A DNA stretch of 64,000 nucleotides, from assembly GCA_934462925.1 (NCBI GenBank), contig CAKSIT010000003.1, positions 161,294 to 225,293 of the forward strand, read 5' to 3'. The stretch is from an uncultured Oscillospiraceae bacterium (lineage in GTDB: Bacteria; Bacillota; Clostridia; Oscillospirales; Ruminococcaceae). A program made the position numbers and the translations under genes. The stretch's first letter is position 1. Each line of letters opens with the position of its first letter. Of the stretch, positions 33,676 through 41,994 are shown piece by piece. Below the pieces are notes generated by a model. The model searched no databases, was not told where the DNA came from, and saw only the letters and a list, made by a program, of their open reading frames with translations.

Positions 33676-34575
33676 TCAGAGCGTCTGAAGCAGCTCTGTA
33701 ATTTTTTCCCTTGTTGCAAGCCCGTCCGAAAACGCCGTTGCGCCGCCCGCGGCAGTACCCAGTTTAAGCGCGTATTCGTAATCCGCGTTCAGCACTCCCG
33801 CCGTAAAGCCCGCTACCATCGAGTCGCCAGCGCCAACGGAGTTTTTCACCGTGCCGCGGCACACGCCGCAGCGGTGCATTTTCCCGAACTCGTCTATAAG
33901 CATTGCGCCGTCGCCCGCCATGGAGATAAGCACGTTTACCGCGCCCATCTCGTGCAGCTTTCTTGCGTATTTCTCAATGTCCTCGTCCGTTTCAAGCTCC
34001 ACGCCGAACATCTCGCCAAGCTCGTGGTTGTTGGGCTTTATGAGGAACGGCTTGTATTTCAGAACGTTCAGAAGCAGGTTCTTTGTGGCGTCTACGGCTA
34101 CTCTGATATTCTTTGCAGAAATCCTTTCAAGTATACGCTCGTATATGTCCGACGGCAGGGAAGACGGAATGCTGCCCGCAAGTATAAGCGTGTCGCCGTC
34201 CGTAAGGCTGTCAAGCTTTTCAAAAAGAGCGTTTATCGCGCCCTCGTCAATGTCCGGACCTTGCCCGTTAAGCTCGGTTTCCTCCGCGGACTTTATCTTT
34301 ACGTTTATCCGCGAGTTGCCCTTTTTAAGCCGAACGAAGTCCGCATTTATGCCCATGTCGGCAAGCCCTTTTTCGATAGCCTCGCCCGTAAAGCCCGCCG
34401 TAAAGCCCAGCGCCTTTGATTCAACGTCAAGCTCGCGCAGCACTATCGAAACGTTTATGCCCTTGCCGCCGAAGTACATTTCCTCTCTTTCCGAGCGGTT
34501 TGTAGCGCCGAGCTTCATTTCTCCCGTGTGAACGACGTAGTCTATCGCAGGGTTGAATGTTACTGTATAAACCAT
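33676..34575 (-). CDS. fruK: 1-phosphofructokinase
   Basis: 299 residues, PfkB family. It phosphorylates the fructose-1-phosphate made by FruA. Family signatures: TFNPAIDYVV at the N-terminus, GGKGINVSIVLRELG-like motif near residue 35 (GGKGINVS), and the C-terminal DSMVAG within GAGDSMVAGF with the catalytic Asp near residue 248. ATG directly abuts the fruR stop with no gap, so translation is coupled. Confidence 0.95.
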   Translation of the reverse strand: MVYTVTFNPAIDYVVHTGEMKLGATNRSEREEMYFGGKGINVSIVLRELDVESKALGFTAGFTGEAIEKGLADMGINADFVRLKKGNSRINVKIKSAEETELNGQGPDIDEGAINALFEKLDSLTDGDTLILAGSIPSSLPSDIYERILERISAKNIRVAVDATKNLLLNVLKYKPFLIKPNNHELGEMFGVELETDEDIEKYARKLHEMGAVNVLISMAGDGAMLIDEFGKMHRCGVCRGTVKNSVGAGDSMVAGFTAGVLNADYEYALKLGTAAGGATAFSDGLATREKITELLQTL

Positions 34576-35325
34576 TTACATTACCTCCTTTATGTTCGCT
34601 TTGGTAAGGTACTTTTTGTCGGGAAGCTTGTCCGTGATTATCTTTACCTGACTGAGCTGCGCGAACGTTACTGAAGCTATCTGACCGAATTTGGAGTGGT
34701 CTGCAAGAACGTAAACGGTCTGGCTGTTTTGCACCACCGCCGATTTAACGCTCGCTTCGTTGCGGTCGGGGGTGGAGATTCCGCCCGAAAGGGAAATGGC
34801 GTTTGCGCCGATAAAGCACTTTGTGAAATTATAGCTTTTAAGGCTGTTTACGCACTCTGCGCCGACGATAGCTTCTGTTGTCAGTTTTATCTCTCCTGCG
34901 GGGATATATACCTTAAAGCCCCTTTGCGCGAGCTTTTTTGCGAGCAGGAAAGCGTCCGTCACGAACGTTACGTTCTTTTCGGGCAGGAACTCTATCATCT
35001 TTTCGGTAGTCGTCCCCGCGTCTATGAAAACGAAGTCGCCGTCGTCCACAAGCGACGCTGCGAACCGTGCTATCGCCGTTTTTTCCTCCGTGAACAGCTT
35101 GGACTTTGATTCCACGTCGCGCTCTACAGAATTGAACGAGCGCTCGTCGGTTGATATCGCGCCGCCGTGAACCTTTTTTATAAGCCCTCTTTCGTCCAGC
35201 GCGGTAAGGTCGCGGCGCACGGTGGATTCCGACGCGTTAAGCAGCTCGCAAAGCTCTGTGAGGGTCACGCTTTTGTTTTGTCTTATATGCTCCAGTATTA
35301 CGGAGTATCTTTCTTCAGTCAGCAT
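34576..35325 (-). CDS. fruR: DeoR-family regulator of the fructose operon
   Basis: 249 residues. N-terminal DeoR winged HTH (EERYSVILEHI ... SESTVRRDLTALDERGLIKKVHGGA) and the C-terminal sugar-phosphate sensor domain with VFIDAGTTTEKM. Likely represses the fru operon and is relieved by fructose-1-phosphate, as known for this family. The start is the ATG at 35325 after GGAAGGTGATAAA; an earlier in-frame ATG at 35340 contains part of that site. First gene of fruR-fruK-fruA-ptsH-ptsI. Confidence 0.92.
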   Translation of the reverse strand: MLTEERYSVILEHIRQNKSVTLTELCELLNASESTVRRDLTALDERGLIKKVHGGAISTDERSFNSVERDVESKSKLFTEEKTAIARFAASLVDDGDFVFIDAGTTTEKMIEFLPEKNVTFVTDAFLLAKKLAQRGFKVYIPAGEIKLTTEAIVGAECVNSLKSYNFTKCFIGANAISLSGGISTPDRNEASVKSAVVQNSQTVYVLADHSKFGQIASVTFAQLSQVKIITDKLPDKKYLTKANIKEVM

Positions 35326-35387
35326 TTTATCACCTTCCAAAAACAGATTTAGACTGAATTTAATCGTTTGTGACTGTTTGCGATTTT

Positions 35388-35416
35388 ATAATAACACGGA
35401 GAAATAAAATAGTCAA
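35388..35416 (-). promoter_or_regulatory. promoter of the fru operon with repeated CAAAC half-sites
   Basis: Minus strand TTGACT (35416-35411), 17 bases, TATTAT (35393-35388), 62 bases before the fruR start. Between promoter and gene the minus strand reads GCAAACAGTCACAAACGATT, with CAAAC repeated at 10-base spacing, a plausible FruR operator. The stretch from here to 35644 holds no gene; a membrane-like frame (TLIVCLFFGGYCGW) around 35530-35600 may be a phage gene end. Confidence 0.75.
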
Positions 35417-35644
35417 TACATTTCAGCCAAATTCGTTCAGAAACAATCAAACTTTGTCTAAAATTATAAATGATGTTGTGTTCTTTTGTGCATTTTGACT
35501 ACAAAGCCGGCTTTGGCGTGGGGGTGATTTCCTGCTTACGCTTATAGTATGCCTGTTTTTTGGCGGTTATTGCGGCTGGGCGCTGGCGGTAAAAGTGAGT
35601 TGACATTTAACAAAGTCGCAGCTGAATCATATGTCAATCCCCAT

Positions 35645-36022
35645 GGAACAGAAGAACTCGCTCACCTGGAGATAATCGGCAGCATAGTAGGGCAGCTTAC
35701 CGACGGCGAGGGCGCGAAAAGCTTCGACAGGTACGGCAAAGCGGATTATTACGTTGACCATGCGAACGCGGTATACGCGGCTAACGCGAGCGGCGTTCCG
35801 TTTACGGCGGCGTATTTCCAGTCCAAGGCAGACCCCATAGCGGACCTTATGGAGGACCTTGCCGCAGAGCAGAAGGCGCGCGCTACTTACGACAATATCC
35901 TGCGCCTGTCCGACGACCCTGACGTGAACGAGGTTATAAAATTCCTGCGCGAGCGCGAGGTGGTGCATTTCCAGCGCTTCGGCGAGCTGCTCAACCATTA
36001 TCAGAGCTGCATAAAGTCATAA
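35645..36022 (+). pseudogene. cotJC: 3' half of split spore coat gene cotJC (manganese-catalase-like)
   Basis: 125 residues that start exactly at GTEELAHLEIIG, the middle of CotJC, and run to the normal C-terminus: YYVDHANAVYAANASGVPFTAAYFQSK, EQKARATYDN, then FLREREVVHFQRFGE. The frame is open back to 35549 but those residues are unrelated. The missing N-terminal 65 residues, ending in the same GTEE codons, are at 61337-61549. The metal-ligand Glu/His of EEL-H and of REREVVHF are on this half. The junction (GGAACAGAAGAA) has the look of an attachment-site half. Confidence 0.88.
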
Positions 36023-36045
36023 ATGTTTTCAGGGTAATCCAATAT

Positions 36046-36076
36046 AAAAAAGTCCGATTTTTCGTCGGACTTTTTT
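36046..36076. terminator. bidirectional terminator after the cotJC 3' half
   Basis: AAAAAAGTCCGA pairs with TCGGACTTTTTT around TTTTTCG. It serves both the cotJC end and the convergent gene at 36107. Confidence 0.9.
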
Positions 36077-36106
36077 GCATATATAGCGGGCGTACCCGAA
36101 AGGCTG

Positions 36107-37072
36107 TTACTTTTTGTCGTAGATTTTGTGAAGCTCCTCCCACGAGGGCGCTGCGTTTTTCATAGCCATGTAAGCGGAGCATTCCACGCCAGAACCGAGA
36201 ACTATCTCGTCCATCTTTTCCGCAAGCCCCTCCATCTCGGAAACAGCGTGCCTGCAATGGTCGGAAGCCGCCATGTCGCCGAGTTTTGTGTGGCACATAA
36301 CGTTCATCATAAGGCTCATCATTGCGCGCTTTGCGCCGCCTCTGTAATACGCGTCATCTCCCTCGGGTCTTACAGGGCAGCCCGACTTTATAAGCGCGTC
36401 AAAGGCGTTGGCTGTCGCGTCGAAAAGCAATTTGCGCTGCTTTCCGCTTGCTTTGCGCAGGTCGCAGCCCACTATGTAGCACAGGCGGCATATAGGCACG
36501 ATAAACGCTGCGTGGCACTTGTACCATGCGTCCATATCGTCCGTCCATTTCAGCTCGTAGCCCGTTCCTTCAAACGCTTCGTTCACTATGCGCGTAATTT
36601 CTGCGGGAACGCTCTCGCCAAGTCCGCCGATAACCATTGACGGCTTGTGGAGCGAGAGTACCTCGGTGTAGTCCGCATAGCGGTTTCCGCCCGTTCCCTG
36701 AAAGCCGAACAGCACGTTTTTTCCGCCTGCTTCAATTATCTGCCGCTTCATTTCGGGGGCGGAGAGGTTATTGCCGACTAACACTACCGCAGAGCAATCC
36801 GCCTCGCCGAGCGTTTTCAGCAGATTCCATTGCTGCTCGTGCTGCATTACGGAAAACGCAAGGTCGAAGTGTTCCGCAGGTATCTCGCCGACAATGCGCG
36901 GCTTATCGGTGTTTATCGTCTTTTTGCCGTGGAATTTTGTGCGCAGCCCGTATTTCTCAAGCTCCTCACGGCGCTTGCCGCGGGCAAGCACAGTTATCTC
37001 GTGTTCCTTTTGCGACAATATATGTATAAGCAGGCTGCCTATAACGCCAGAGCCGCAGACCAGTATCTTCAT
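36107..37072 (-). CDS. ketopantoate reductase-like (ApbA/PanE family) oxidoreductase
   Basis: 321 residues. N-terminal Rossmann fold with GSGVIGSLLIHIL, GxGxxG-like, near residue 8; QNNLSAPE-type loop (VGNNLSAPEMK) and a helical C-terminal half with a conserved Lys-containing WYKCHAAFIVPI. True PanE reduces ketopantoate for pantothenate; many homologues act on other 2-oxoacids, and no panB/panC is near, so the exact role is open. Start is the ATG at 37072 with GGAGGT upstream; an in-frame codon at 37096 has none. Confidence 0.78.
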   Translation of the reverse strand: MKILVCGSGVIGSLLIHILSQKEHEITVLARGKRREELEKYGLRTKFHGKKTINTDKPRIVGEIPAEHFDLAFSVMQHEQQWNLLKTLGEADCSAVVLVGNNLSAPEMKRQIIEAGGKNVLFGFQGTGGNRYADYTEVLSLHKPSMVIGGLGESVPAEITRIVNEAFEGTGYELKWTDDMDAWYKCHAAFIVPICRLCYIVGCDLRKASGKQRKLLFDATANAFDALIKSGCPVRPEGDDAYYRGGAKRAMMSLMMNVMCHTKLGDMAASDHCRHAVSEMEGLAEKMDEIVLGSGVECSAYMAMKNAAPSWEELHKIYDKK

Positions 37073-37199
37073 TGCTCTACCTCCTATTAGTTGCACCTAA
37101 CAGAACAATTATAGCACCATCAAGCCGTTTTGTCAATACGGGTATGCGCAAGTTTTTTACGTTTTCAAGCGCCTTATGCAGGTGTTTTGGCTTAAGCCG

Positions 37200-37233
37200 A
37201 AAACCGCCCGCAGGGAAGTTTCCCCGCGGGCGG
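37200..37233 (-). terminator. terminator behind sulP
   Basis: CCGCCCGC.GGGAA pairs with TTCCC.GCGGGCGG (37204-37233); TTTT follows on the minus strand. Confidence 0.8.
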
Positions 37234-37242
37234 TGGTTTTTA

Positions 37243-38895
37243 TTATGCCTGTGCCGTCTGCGCGCCCTCAAGGCTCTTTATCGCAGCTACTGCGTCCCAG
37301 TAAAAATGCTCCTCGCCTATGCGCTCGCGGAAGCCCGCCCTGTCCATCATCTCGCTTACGGCGTCCTGAACGCCGCAGAACGATATCTGCGTGCCTTTCT
37401 CGCTGAACTCGCGGTAAAGGCGCTCAAGCTCTGCAAGCGACATATCGTCCGCCGTAGGCACGCCGCGCATCGAAAGGATTATCTGCTGCGCGCCGTTAAG
37501 CTCTGAAAGCGCGTTCACGAGCTTTTCCTGCGTGCCGAAGAAAAGCGGCCCGGAAAGGTACACCACCTTGAACTCCTCGTGGTGTACGGATTTCACCCTG
37601 CCCTTAAGGCGGCTCTCGTCAATGTCGCTCGTTACTACCTTAAGCTCGCAGCTCTTGACGATAAACACGAGCATTGCCGCAACAACGCCTATCACAATCG
37701 CAATTGTAAGGTCGAACACTACAGTCGCCGCCATTGTGATAAGATACTGTAAAATAGAGGACTTGAACTTCTTTCTGAATATGGACTTTATCGAAGCCCA
37801 CTCGTTCATTCTGAACGCCGTTACCATAAGCACGCCCGCAAGCGCAGCAAGGGGAATCCTGCTCATAACGCCGCCCAGCAGGAACATTGAAAGGATAAGC
37901 GTCAGCGAGTGGAACACGCTTACAAGGCGCGTCTGCCCGCCCGACTTTATTGCAACGGAAGTTCTCGCTATAGCCGCCGTCGCGGGGACTCCGCCGAGAA
38001 GCGGGATAACCATGTTGCCTATGCCCTGCGCTATAAGCTCGCGCTGCGCGTCAAGGTGTTCGCCCTTCATCTTGCCTGCCGAAGCGCCGCAGAGCAGGCT
38101 CTCTATCATGCCAAGCGCCGCTATGGATATCGCGGGGACGATAAGGTGCGTAACATTCGCCATGTCAAAGCCGTTTTTGATTATGCTGCCGTCCGTTACA
38201 AGGCTGCGGGGGATAGCGCCAACCTCGGCTACAGTACCCTCCTCAAAGAAAACAATGTTTACGATAAGCGCTGCTATTATACCCACAAGCGAGGATGGAA
38301 CGACCGCGTTCCACTTTTTCGGGTAAACCACCATTATAAGTATAACAAGCGCGCCAAACATCACCGCCCACCAGTTGGGGGAGAAGCTGCCCGCGCCGTT
38401 AAAGTAGGACGCTATCTTCTCTATCTGGTCAGACCCGACGGACTTTGTGCCGAAGAAGTTGTCTATCTGCCCGAGCGCTATGATGATAGCAATGCCCGAG
38501 GTGAATCCCGTGATAACGGACGCGGGGAGGTAGCTTACAAGCTTGCCGACCCTGCATAGCGCCGCTATTATAAGTATAGCGCCCGAAATGAAGCCCGCCG
38601 TAAGCACGCCCGAAATGCCGTACTGCGCCGAAACGGACAGCAGAATAGCCGCCATAGCGCCCGTAGGTCCTGAAATCTGGTACGAAGCGCCCGACAGCAC
38701 GCCTATTATGATACCCGCGGCAATCGCCGTTATAAGCCCCGAGGCTGCGTCCGCGCCCGAGCTTACGCCGAAAGCAAGCGCCAGCGGCAGCGCCACCGCC
38801 GCCACGGTAAGCCCCGCCATTGCGTCCTGCGAGAGCTTCTTTGCATTGTAGCCCTTAAATTCCGCCTTAAGGTCGGCGGCATACTTCTTAAACAT
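37243..38895 (-). CDS. SulP-family anion transporter with STAS domain
   Basis: 550 residues. Membrane part with about 11-12 segments opens with LSQDAMAGLTVAAVALPLALAFGV, the SLC26/SulP signature, and GASYQISGPTGAM. The C-terminal STAS domain (about 440-550) contains VVYLSGPLFFGTQEKLV and a variant IILSMRGVPTADDM. Transport of sulfate, bicarbonate or another anion cannot be decided. Starts with AAAAAGGAGAAC before the ATG at 38895. Single gene. Confidence 0.9.
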   Translation of the reverse strand: MFKKYAADLKAEFKGYNAKKLSQDAMAGLTVAAVALPLALAFGVSSGADAASGLITAIAAGIIIGVLSGASYQISGPTGAMAAILLSVSAQYGISGVLTAGFISGAILIIAALCRVGKLVSYLPASVITGFTSGIAIIIALGQIDNFFGTKSVGSDQIEKIASYFNGAGSFSPNWWAVMFGALVILIMVVYPKKWNAVVPSSLVGIIAALIVNIVFFEEGTVAEVGAIPRSLVTDGSIIKNGFDMANVTHLIVPAISIAALGMIESLLCGASAGKMKGEHLDAQRELIAQGIGNMVIPLLGGVPATAAIARTSVAIKSGGQTRLVSVFHSLTLILSMFLLGGVMSRIPLAALAGVLMVTAFRMNEWASIKSIFRKKFKSSILQYLITMAATVVFDLTIAIVIGVVAAMLVFIVKSCELKVVTSDIDESRLKGRVKSVHHEEFKVVYLSGPLFFGTQEKLVNALSELNGAQQIILSMRGVPTADDMSLAELERLYREFSEKGTQISFCGVQDAVSEMMDRAGFRERIGEEHFYWDAVAAIKSLEGAQTAQA

Positions 38896-39117
38896 TTTGT
38901 TCTCCTTTTTTTACAGAGAGCTGCGTACGCAAAAAAAGGCGCGCCGCGCCCTCCGTGATATCTGACCGCACATTAGTCAGCAAAACAATATTATTATAGA
39001 ACTTTACAGCACCCCTGTCAATCATAAGAGTTTACAAATTTATTCGACAAAATGCGGCTTTTTGGGTAAGAGCGCACATATAACACGCTTTTTTACGTTG
39101 CGCAACGCCTGTTGCAC

Positions 39118-39147
39118 TTGACAGCGCAGGGAGAAGTGTAGTATAAT
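39118..39147 (+). promoter_or_regulatory. promoter of the Bce-type two-component system
   Basis: TTGACA (39118-39123), 18 bases, TATAAT (39142-39147), 55 bases before the response regulator. The rest of the 306-base gap 38896-39201 holds no gene. Confidence 0.8.
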
Positions 39148-39201
39148 TCAAGGGAAGCGCTGATTGAATCTGCGCTTCGCCGGACAAAAGGGGGAAATGC
39201 A

Positions 39202-39876
39202 TTGTACAGGATATTTATTGCAGAGGACGACGAGGTGATAGCCCGCGAGGTAAGAGAGGGGCTAGGCTCGTGGGAGTACGAGGCGCGCTGCGCGCAGGAC
39301 TTCCGCAGGGTGGCGCAGGAGGCGGAGGAGTTCGCGCCGCACCTTATTCTGCTTGACATTACGCTGCCGTTTTACAACGGGTTTTACTGGTGCGCCGAGA
39401 TACGCAGAAAGAGCAGCGTGCCTATAATCTTCATCTCGTCCGCTTCGGACAACATAAACATAGTTATGGCAATGAACATGGGCGGCGACGACTTTATCGC
39501 AAAGCCCTTTGATATGTCGGTTCTTACCGCAAAGGTACACGCGCTGCTGCGCAGAAGCTACGACTTTGCAAAGCAGGCAGGGACTATAGAATGCGGGGGC
39601 GCACGGCTAAGCACCGCTGACGCCGCGCTTTTTGTGGGGGGCGAGCGCGTGGAGCTTACCAAAAACGAATACCGCATAATGCTAACCCTGCTTGAAAACA
39701 AGGGCAGGGTGGTAAGCCGCGAAAAGCTTATGAACAGGCTTTGGGAAACCGACAGCTTTATAGACGAGAACACGCTTACCGTGAACATTGCGCGCCTGCG
39801 CAGAAAGCTTGCAGCGGCGGGGCTGGATGACTACATCTCAACGCGCGTGGGCATGGGCTATATAGTAGAGGACTGA
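39202..39876 (+). CDS. OmpR-family response regulator (BceR-like)
   Basis: 224 residues. Receiver domain with acidic pair EDDE, phospho-acceptor Asp52 (LLDITLPFYNG), and the conserved FIAKPFD. C-terminal winged helix from about residue 130 with TKNEYRIMLTLLENKG and TVNIARLRRKL. TTG start at 39202, behind AAAAGGGGG; the ATG at 39197 is out of frame. The neighbouring kinase and ABC transporter place it in the antimicrobial-peptide-sensing BceRS type. Confidence 0.9.
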   Translation: MYRIFIAEDDEVIAREVREGLGSWEYEARCAQDFRRVAQEAEEFAPHLILLDITLPFYNGFYWCAEIRRKSSVPIIFISSASDNINIVMAMNMGGDDFIAKPFDMSVLTAKVHALLRRSYDFAKQAGTIECGGARLSTADAALFVGGERVELTKNEYRIMLTLLENKGRVVSREKLMNRLWETDSFIDENTLTVNIARLRRKLAAAGLDDYISTRVGMGYIVED

Positions 39877-39892
39877 AATTACGGAGGGCGCT

Positions 39893-40867
39893 ATGTCATA
39901 CATAAGGTCAAGGCTGCGCACGGCGGCGGCGTTCGCCGTTATGGCGGGAGTATGCGTGGCAGTAGCCGCGCTGAGCGGCGTTCCCGCGTTTGTGATACTT
40001 TATTCGGGCGCGATATGCGCGGCTGTGCTGGCGGCGTTTACGCTTGCGGATTACCTGCGCTTCAGGAAAAAGCGCGCGGCGCTCGGGCGGCTTAAGGCGG
40101 AGATTGCCGAGTCCCTTGACAACCTGCCCGCGCCCGATAACGACATAGAGCGCGGCTACGCGGAGCTTTGCGCGCAGCTTTACGGGGAGCTTTCGCAGCT
40201 GCGCGCACAGGGCGAGCGCCGCTTAAGCGACATGAGCGACTACTACACCATGTGGGCGCACCAGATAAAAACGCCCATAGCCGCAATGCGCCTGCTGCTC
40301 GGCGGGCAGGACACCGCGCAGAGCCGCGAGCTTTCAGAGGAGCTGCTGCGCATAGAGCAGTACACGCAGATGGTGCTGTGCTACATACGGCTTGAAAGCC
40401 CGCAGAGCGACCTTGTTATACGCCCGTGCAGCCTTGACGGCATGATAAAGCGCGCGGTAAGGCGGTTTTCCACGCAGTTCATACGAAAGAAGCTTACGCT
40501 TACCTACGAGCCTGCGGACGCGCAGGTGCTAACTGACGAAAAGTGGTTTGTGTTCGTGCTGGAGCAGCTGCTCTCAAACGCCGTAAAGTACACGCGCGAG
40601 GGCGGCGTTACCATAACCGCGGACGCCCACACCCTGCGCATAGCGGACACGGGCATAGGCATAGCGCCCGAGGACCTGCCGCGCATATTCGACAAGGGGT
40701 ATACGGGCTGCAACGGCAGGGCGGACATGAAAGCGAGCGGCATAGGGCTGTACCTTTGCAGGCGCATATGCGCGTCGCTCGGCATATCTATATCTATAGA
40801 AAGCGGCACGGGCGGTACGGCGGTAACGCTCGGCCTTGACCGCCCCGAGGTGGATTACAGGGACTGA
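39893..40867 (+). CDS. intramembrane-sensing histidine kinase (BceS-like)
   Basis: 324 residues. Two membrane helices (about 12-52) with almost no extracellular loop, the mark of intramembrane-sensing kinases that rely on a BceAB transporter for signal. Phosphoacceptor His123 in MWAHQIKTPIAAM, N-box QLLSNAVKYT, G-boxes ADTGIGIAPEDL and GIGLYLCRRIC. ATG at 39893 with ACGGAGGGCGCT upstream, 16 bases behind the regulator. A mobile element starts six bases after its stop and separates it from the transporter genes. Confidence 0.9.
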   Translation: MSYIRSRLRTAAAFAVMAGVCVAVAALSGVPAFVILYSGAICAAVLAAFTLADYLRFRKKRAALGRLKAEIAESLDNLPAPDNDIERGYAELCAQLYGELSQLRAQGERRLSDMSDYYTMWAHQIKTPIAAMRLLLGGQDTAQSRELSEELLRIEQYTQMVLCYIRLESPQSDLVIRPCSLDGMIKRAVRRFSTQFIRKKLTLTYEPADAQVLTDEKWFVFVLEQLLSNAVKYTREGGVTITADAHTLRIADTGIGIAPEDLPRIFDKGYTGCNGRADMKASGIGLYLCRRICASLGISISIESGTGGTAVTLGLDRPEVDYRD

Positions 40868-40873
40868 TATTAC

Positions 40874-41061
40874 CAGCATGTTGAAAAAATCATTTTTTCC
40901 CGCGTAGCGGGCTTTGAAATCATTTTTTTGCCTCGGGCTTCCCGAGGCAAAAAACTCTCCTATCCGCGCAAGTGTGCGGTTTGACGGTGTGCCGTCAAAC
41001 CGTGCGCGCAGCGCGGATGCCCCGTCGAAAAACCCCCGTATGGGGGTTTTTCGACGGTTTG
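40874..41061 (-). mobile_element. non-coding terminal-inverted-repeat element, copy B
   Basis: 188 bases. Ends: CAGCATGTTGAAAAA on the left, and CAAACCGTCGAAAAA when the right end is read inverted. Flanked by a 6-base direct repeat TATTAC (40868-40873 and 41062-41067). In the orientation of copy A it lies on the minus strand. Internal perfect stems include CCCGCGTAGCGGG, GCCTCGGGCTTCCCGAGGC and GGTTTGACGG/CCGTCAAACC. Unlike copies A, C and D it shows no duplicated terminator. Confidence 0.8.
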
Positions 41062-41073
41062 TATTACATAAAC

Positions 41074-41129
41074 GTAAGATGATTGTAAGATAAAATCTAT
41101 GGAAAAATGCGCCGCAGTCTGATACAATA
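41074..41129 (+). promoter_or_regulatory. likely response-regulator box and promoter of the transporter genes
   Basis: Direct repeat GTAAGAT (41074-41080) and GTAAGAT (41085-41091), spaced 11 bases, the spacing used by OmpR-type regulators. A TACAAT box lies at 41124-41129 with no good -35, as expected for an activated promoter. The stretch 41130-41229 is an untranslated leader. Confidence 0.55.
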
Positions 41130-41229
41130 TATTCAGACGGACGGGCGGCGGAAATCTCTCAATTGCCGCACACGCAATAACATACCTCCAACCACGCGCC
41201 GCCCCGCCTGTCGGAAAGGAAGCGACAAA

Positions 41230-41994
41230 ATGCCTTTACTTGAGATATCAGACCTTAAAAAGACATACACCTCGCGCATAGGCGCTGCGAGGGTAGAGGC
41301 GCTGCGCAGCGTATCGTTCACCGCGGAGAGCGGCGAGTTCATTGCCATCATGGGCGAGAGCGGCTCGGGAAAATCCACGCTGCTTAATATACTTGCGGCG
41401 TTTGACAAGCCAACTGGCGGCACGGTGGCGCTCGACGGGCAGGACCTCTCTAAAATAAGGGAATCCGCGCTTGCGGACTTCCGCCGCGACAACTTAGGCT
41501 TTGTGTTTCAGGAGTTCAACCTGCTCGACACGTTCACCGTGCGCGACAATATCCTGCTGCCGCTTGTGCTTGCGGGTATGAGGTACGCGGAAATGCTCCC
41601 GAAGCTGGACGGGGTGGCAGAACCGCTCGGGCTTAAGCCGCTGCTCGACAAGTACCCGTACGAGCTTTCGGGCGGGCAGAAGCAGCGCACGGCGGTGGCG
41701 CGGGCGCTTATCACGCAGCCAAAGCTGCTGCTTGCGGACGAACCCACGGGCGCGCTCGACAGCAAAAGCTCTGACGAGCTGCTGCGCCTTTTTGCCGACA
41801 TAAACTCGCGCGGGCAGACCATTCTCATGGTAACTCACTCCGCAAAGGCCGCCAGCCGCGCGGGGCGCGTGCTGTTCATAAAGGACGGCACGGTGTTCCA
41901 CCAGCTTTACCGCGGCGGCTGCGACGACGGCGAGCTTTACCGCAGGATAACCGACGCGCTCACGCTGCTTTCTGCGGAAGGCGGTGCGAAATGA
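41230..41994 (+). CDS. ABC transporter ATPase (BceA-like)
   Basis: 254 residues. Walker A GESGSGKST near residue 42, signature YELSGGQKQRTA, Walker B LLLADEPTGALD and the switch His in MVTHSAKA. The GALD and LLDTFTVRDN features are of the MacB/BceA group. Start is the ATG at 41230, 13 bases after GGAAAGG. Overlaps the permease by four bases. With BceRS upstream it forms a sensing/detoxification module for cell-wall-active peptides; this role is by family. Confidence 0.92.
   Translation: MPLLEISDLKKTYTSRIGAARVEALRSVSFTAESGEFIAIMGESGSGKSTLLNILAAFDKPTGGTVALDGQDLSKIRESALADFRRDNLGFVFQEFNLLDTFTVRDNILLPLVLAGMRYAEMLPKLDGVAEPLGLKPLLDKYPYELSGGQKQRTAVARALITQPKLLLADEPTGALDSKSSDELLRLFADINSRGQTILMVTHSAKAASRAGRVLFIKDGTVFHQLYRGGCDDGELYRRITDALTLLSAEGGAK

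Noticed and set aside
35549..36022. The fragment at 35.6 kb as a complete ferritin-like protein with its own start
   Set aside because: The first 32 residues of the open frame are unrelated to the family, no ribosome-binding site precedes the ATG, and the homology begins sharply at the GTEE codons where the other half stops.
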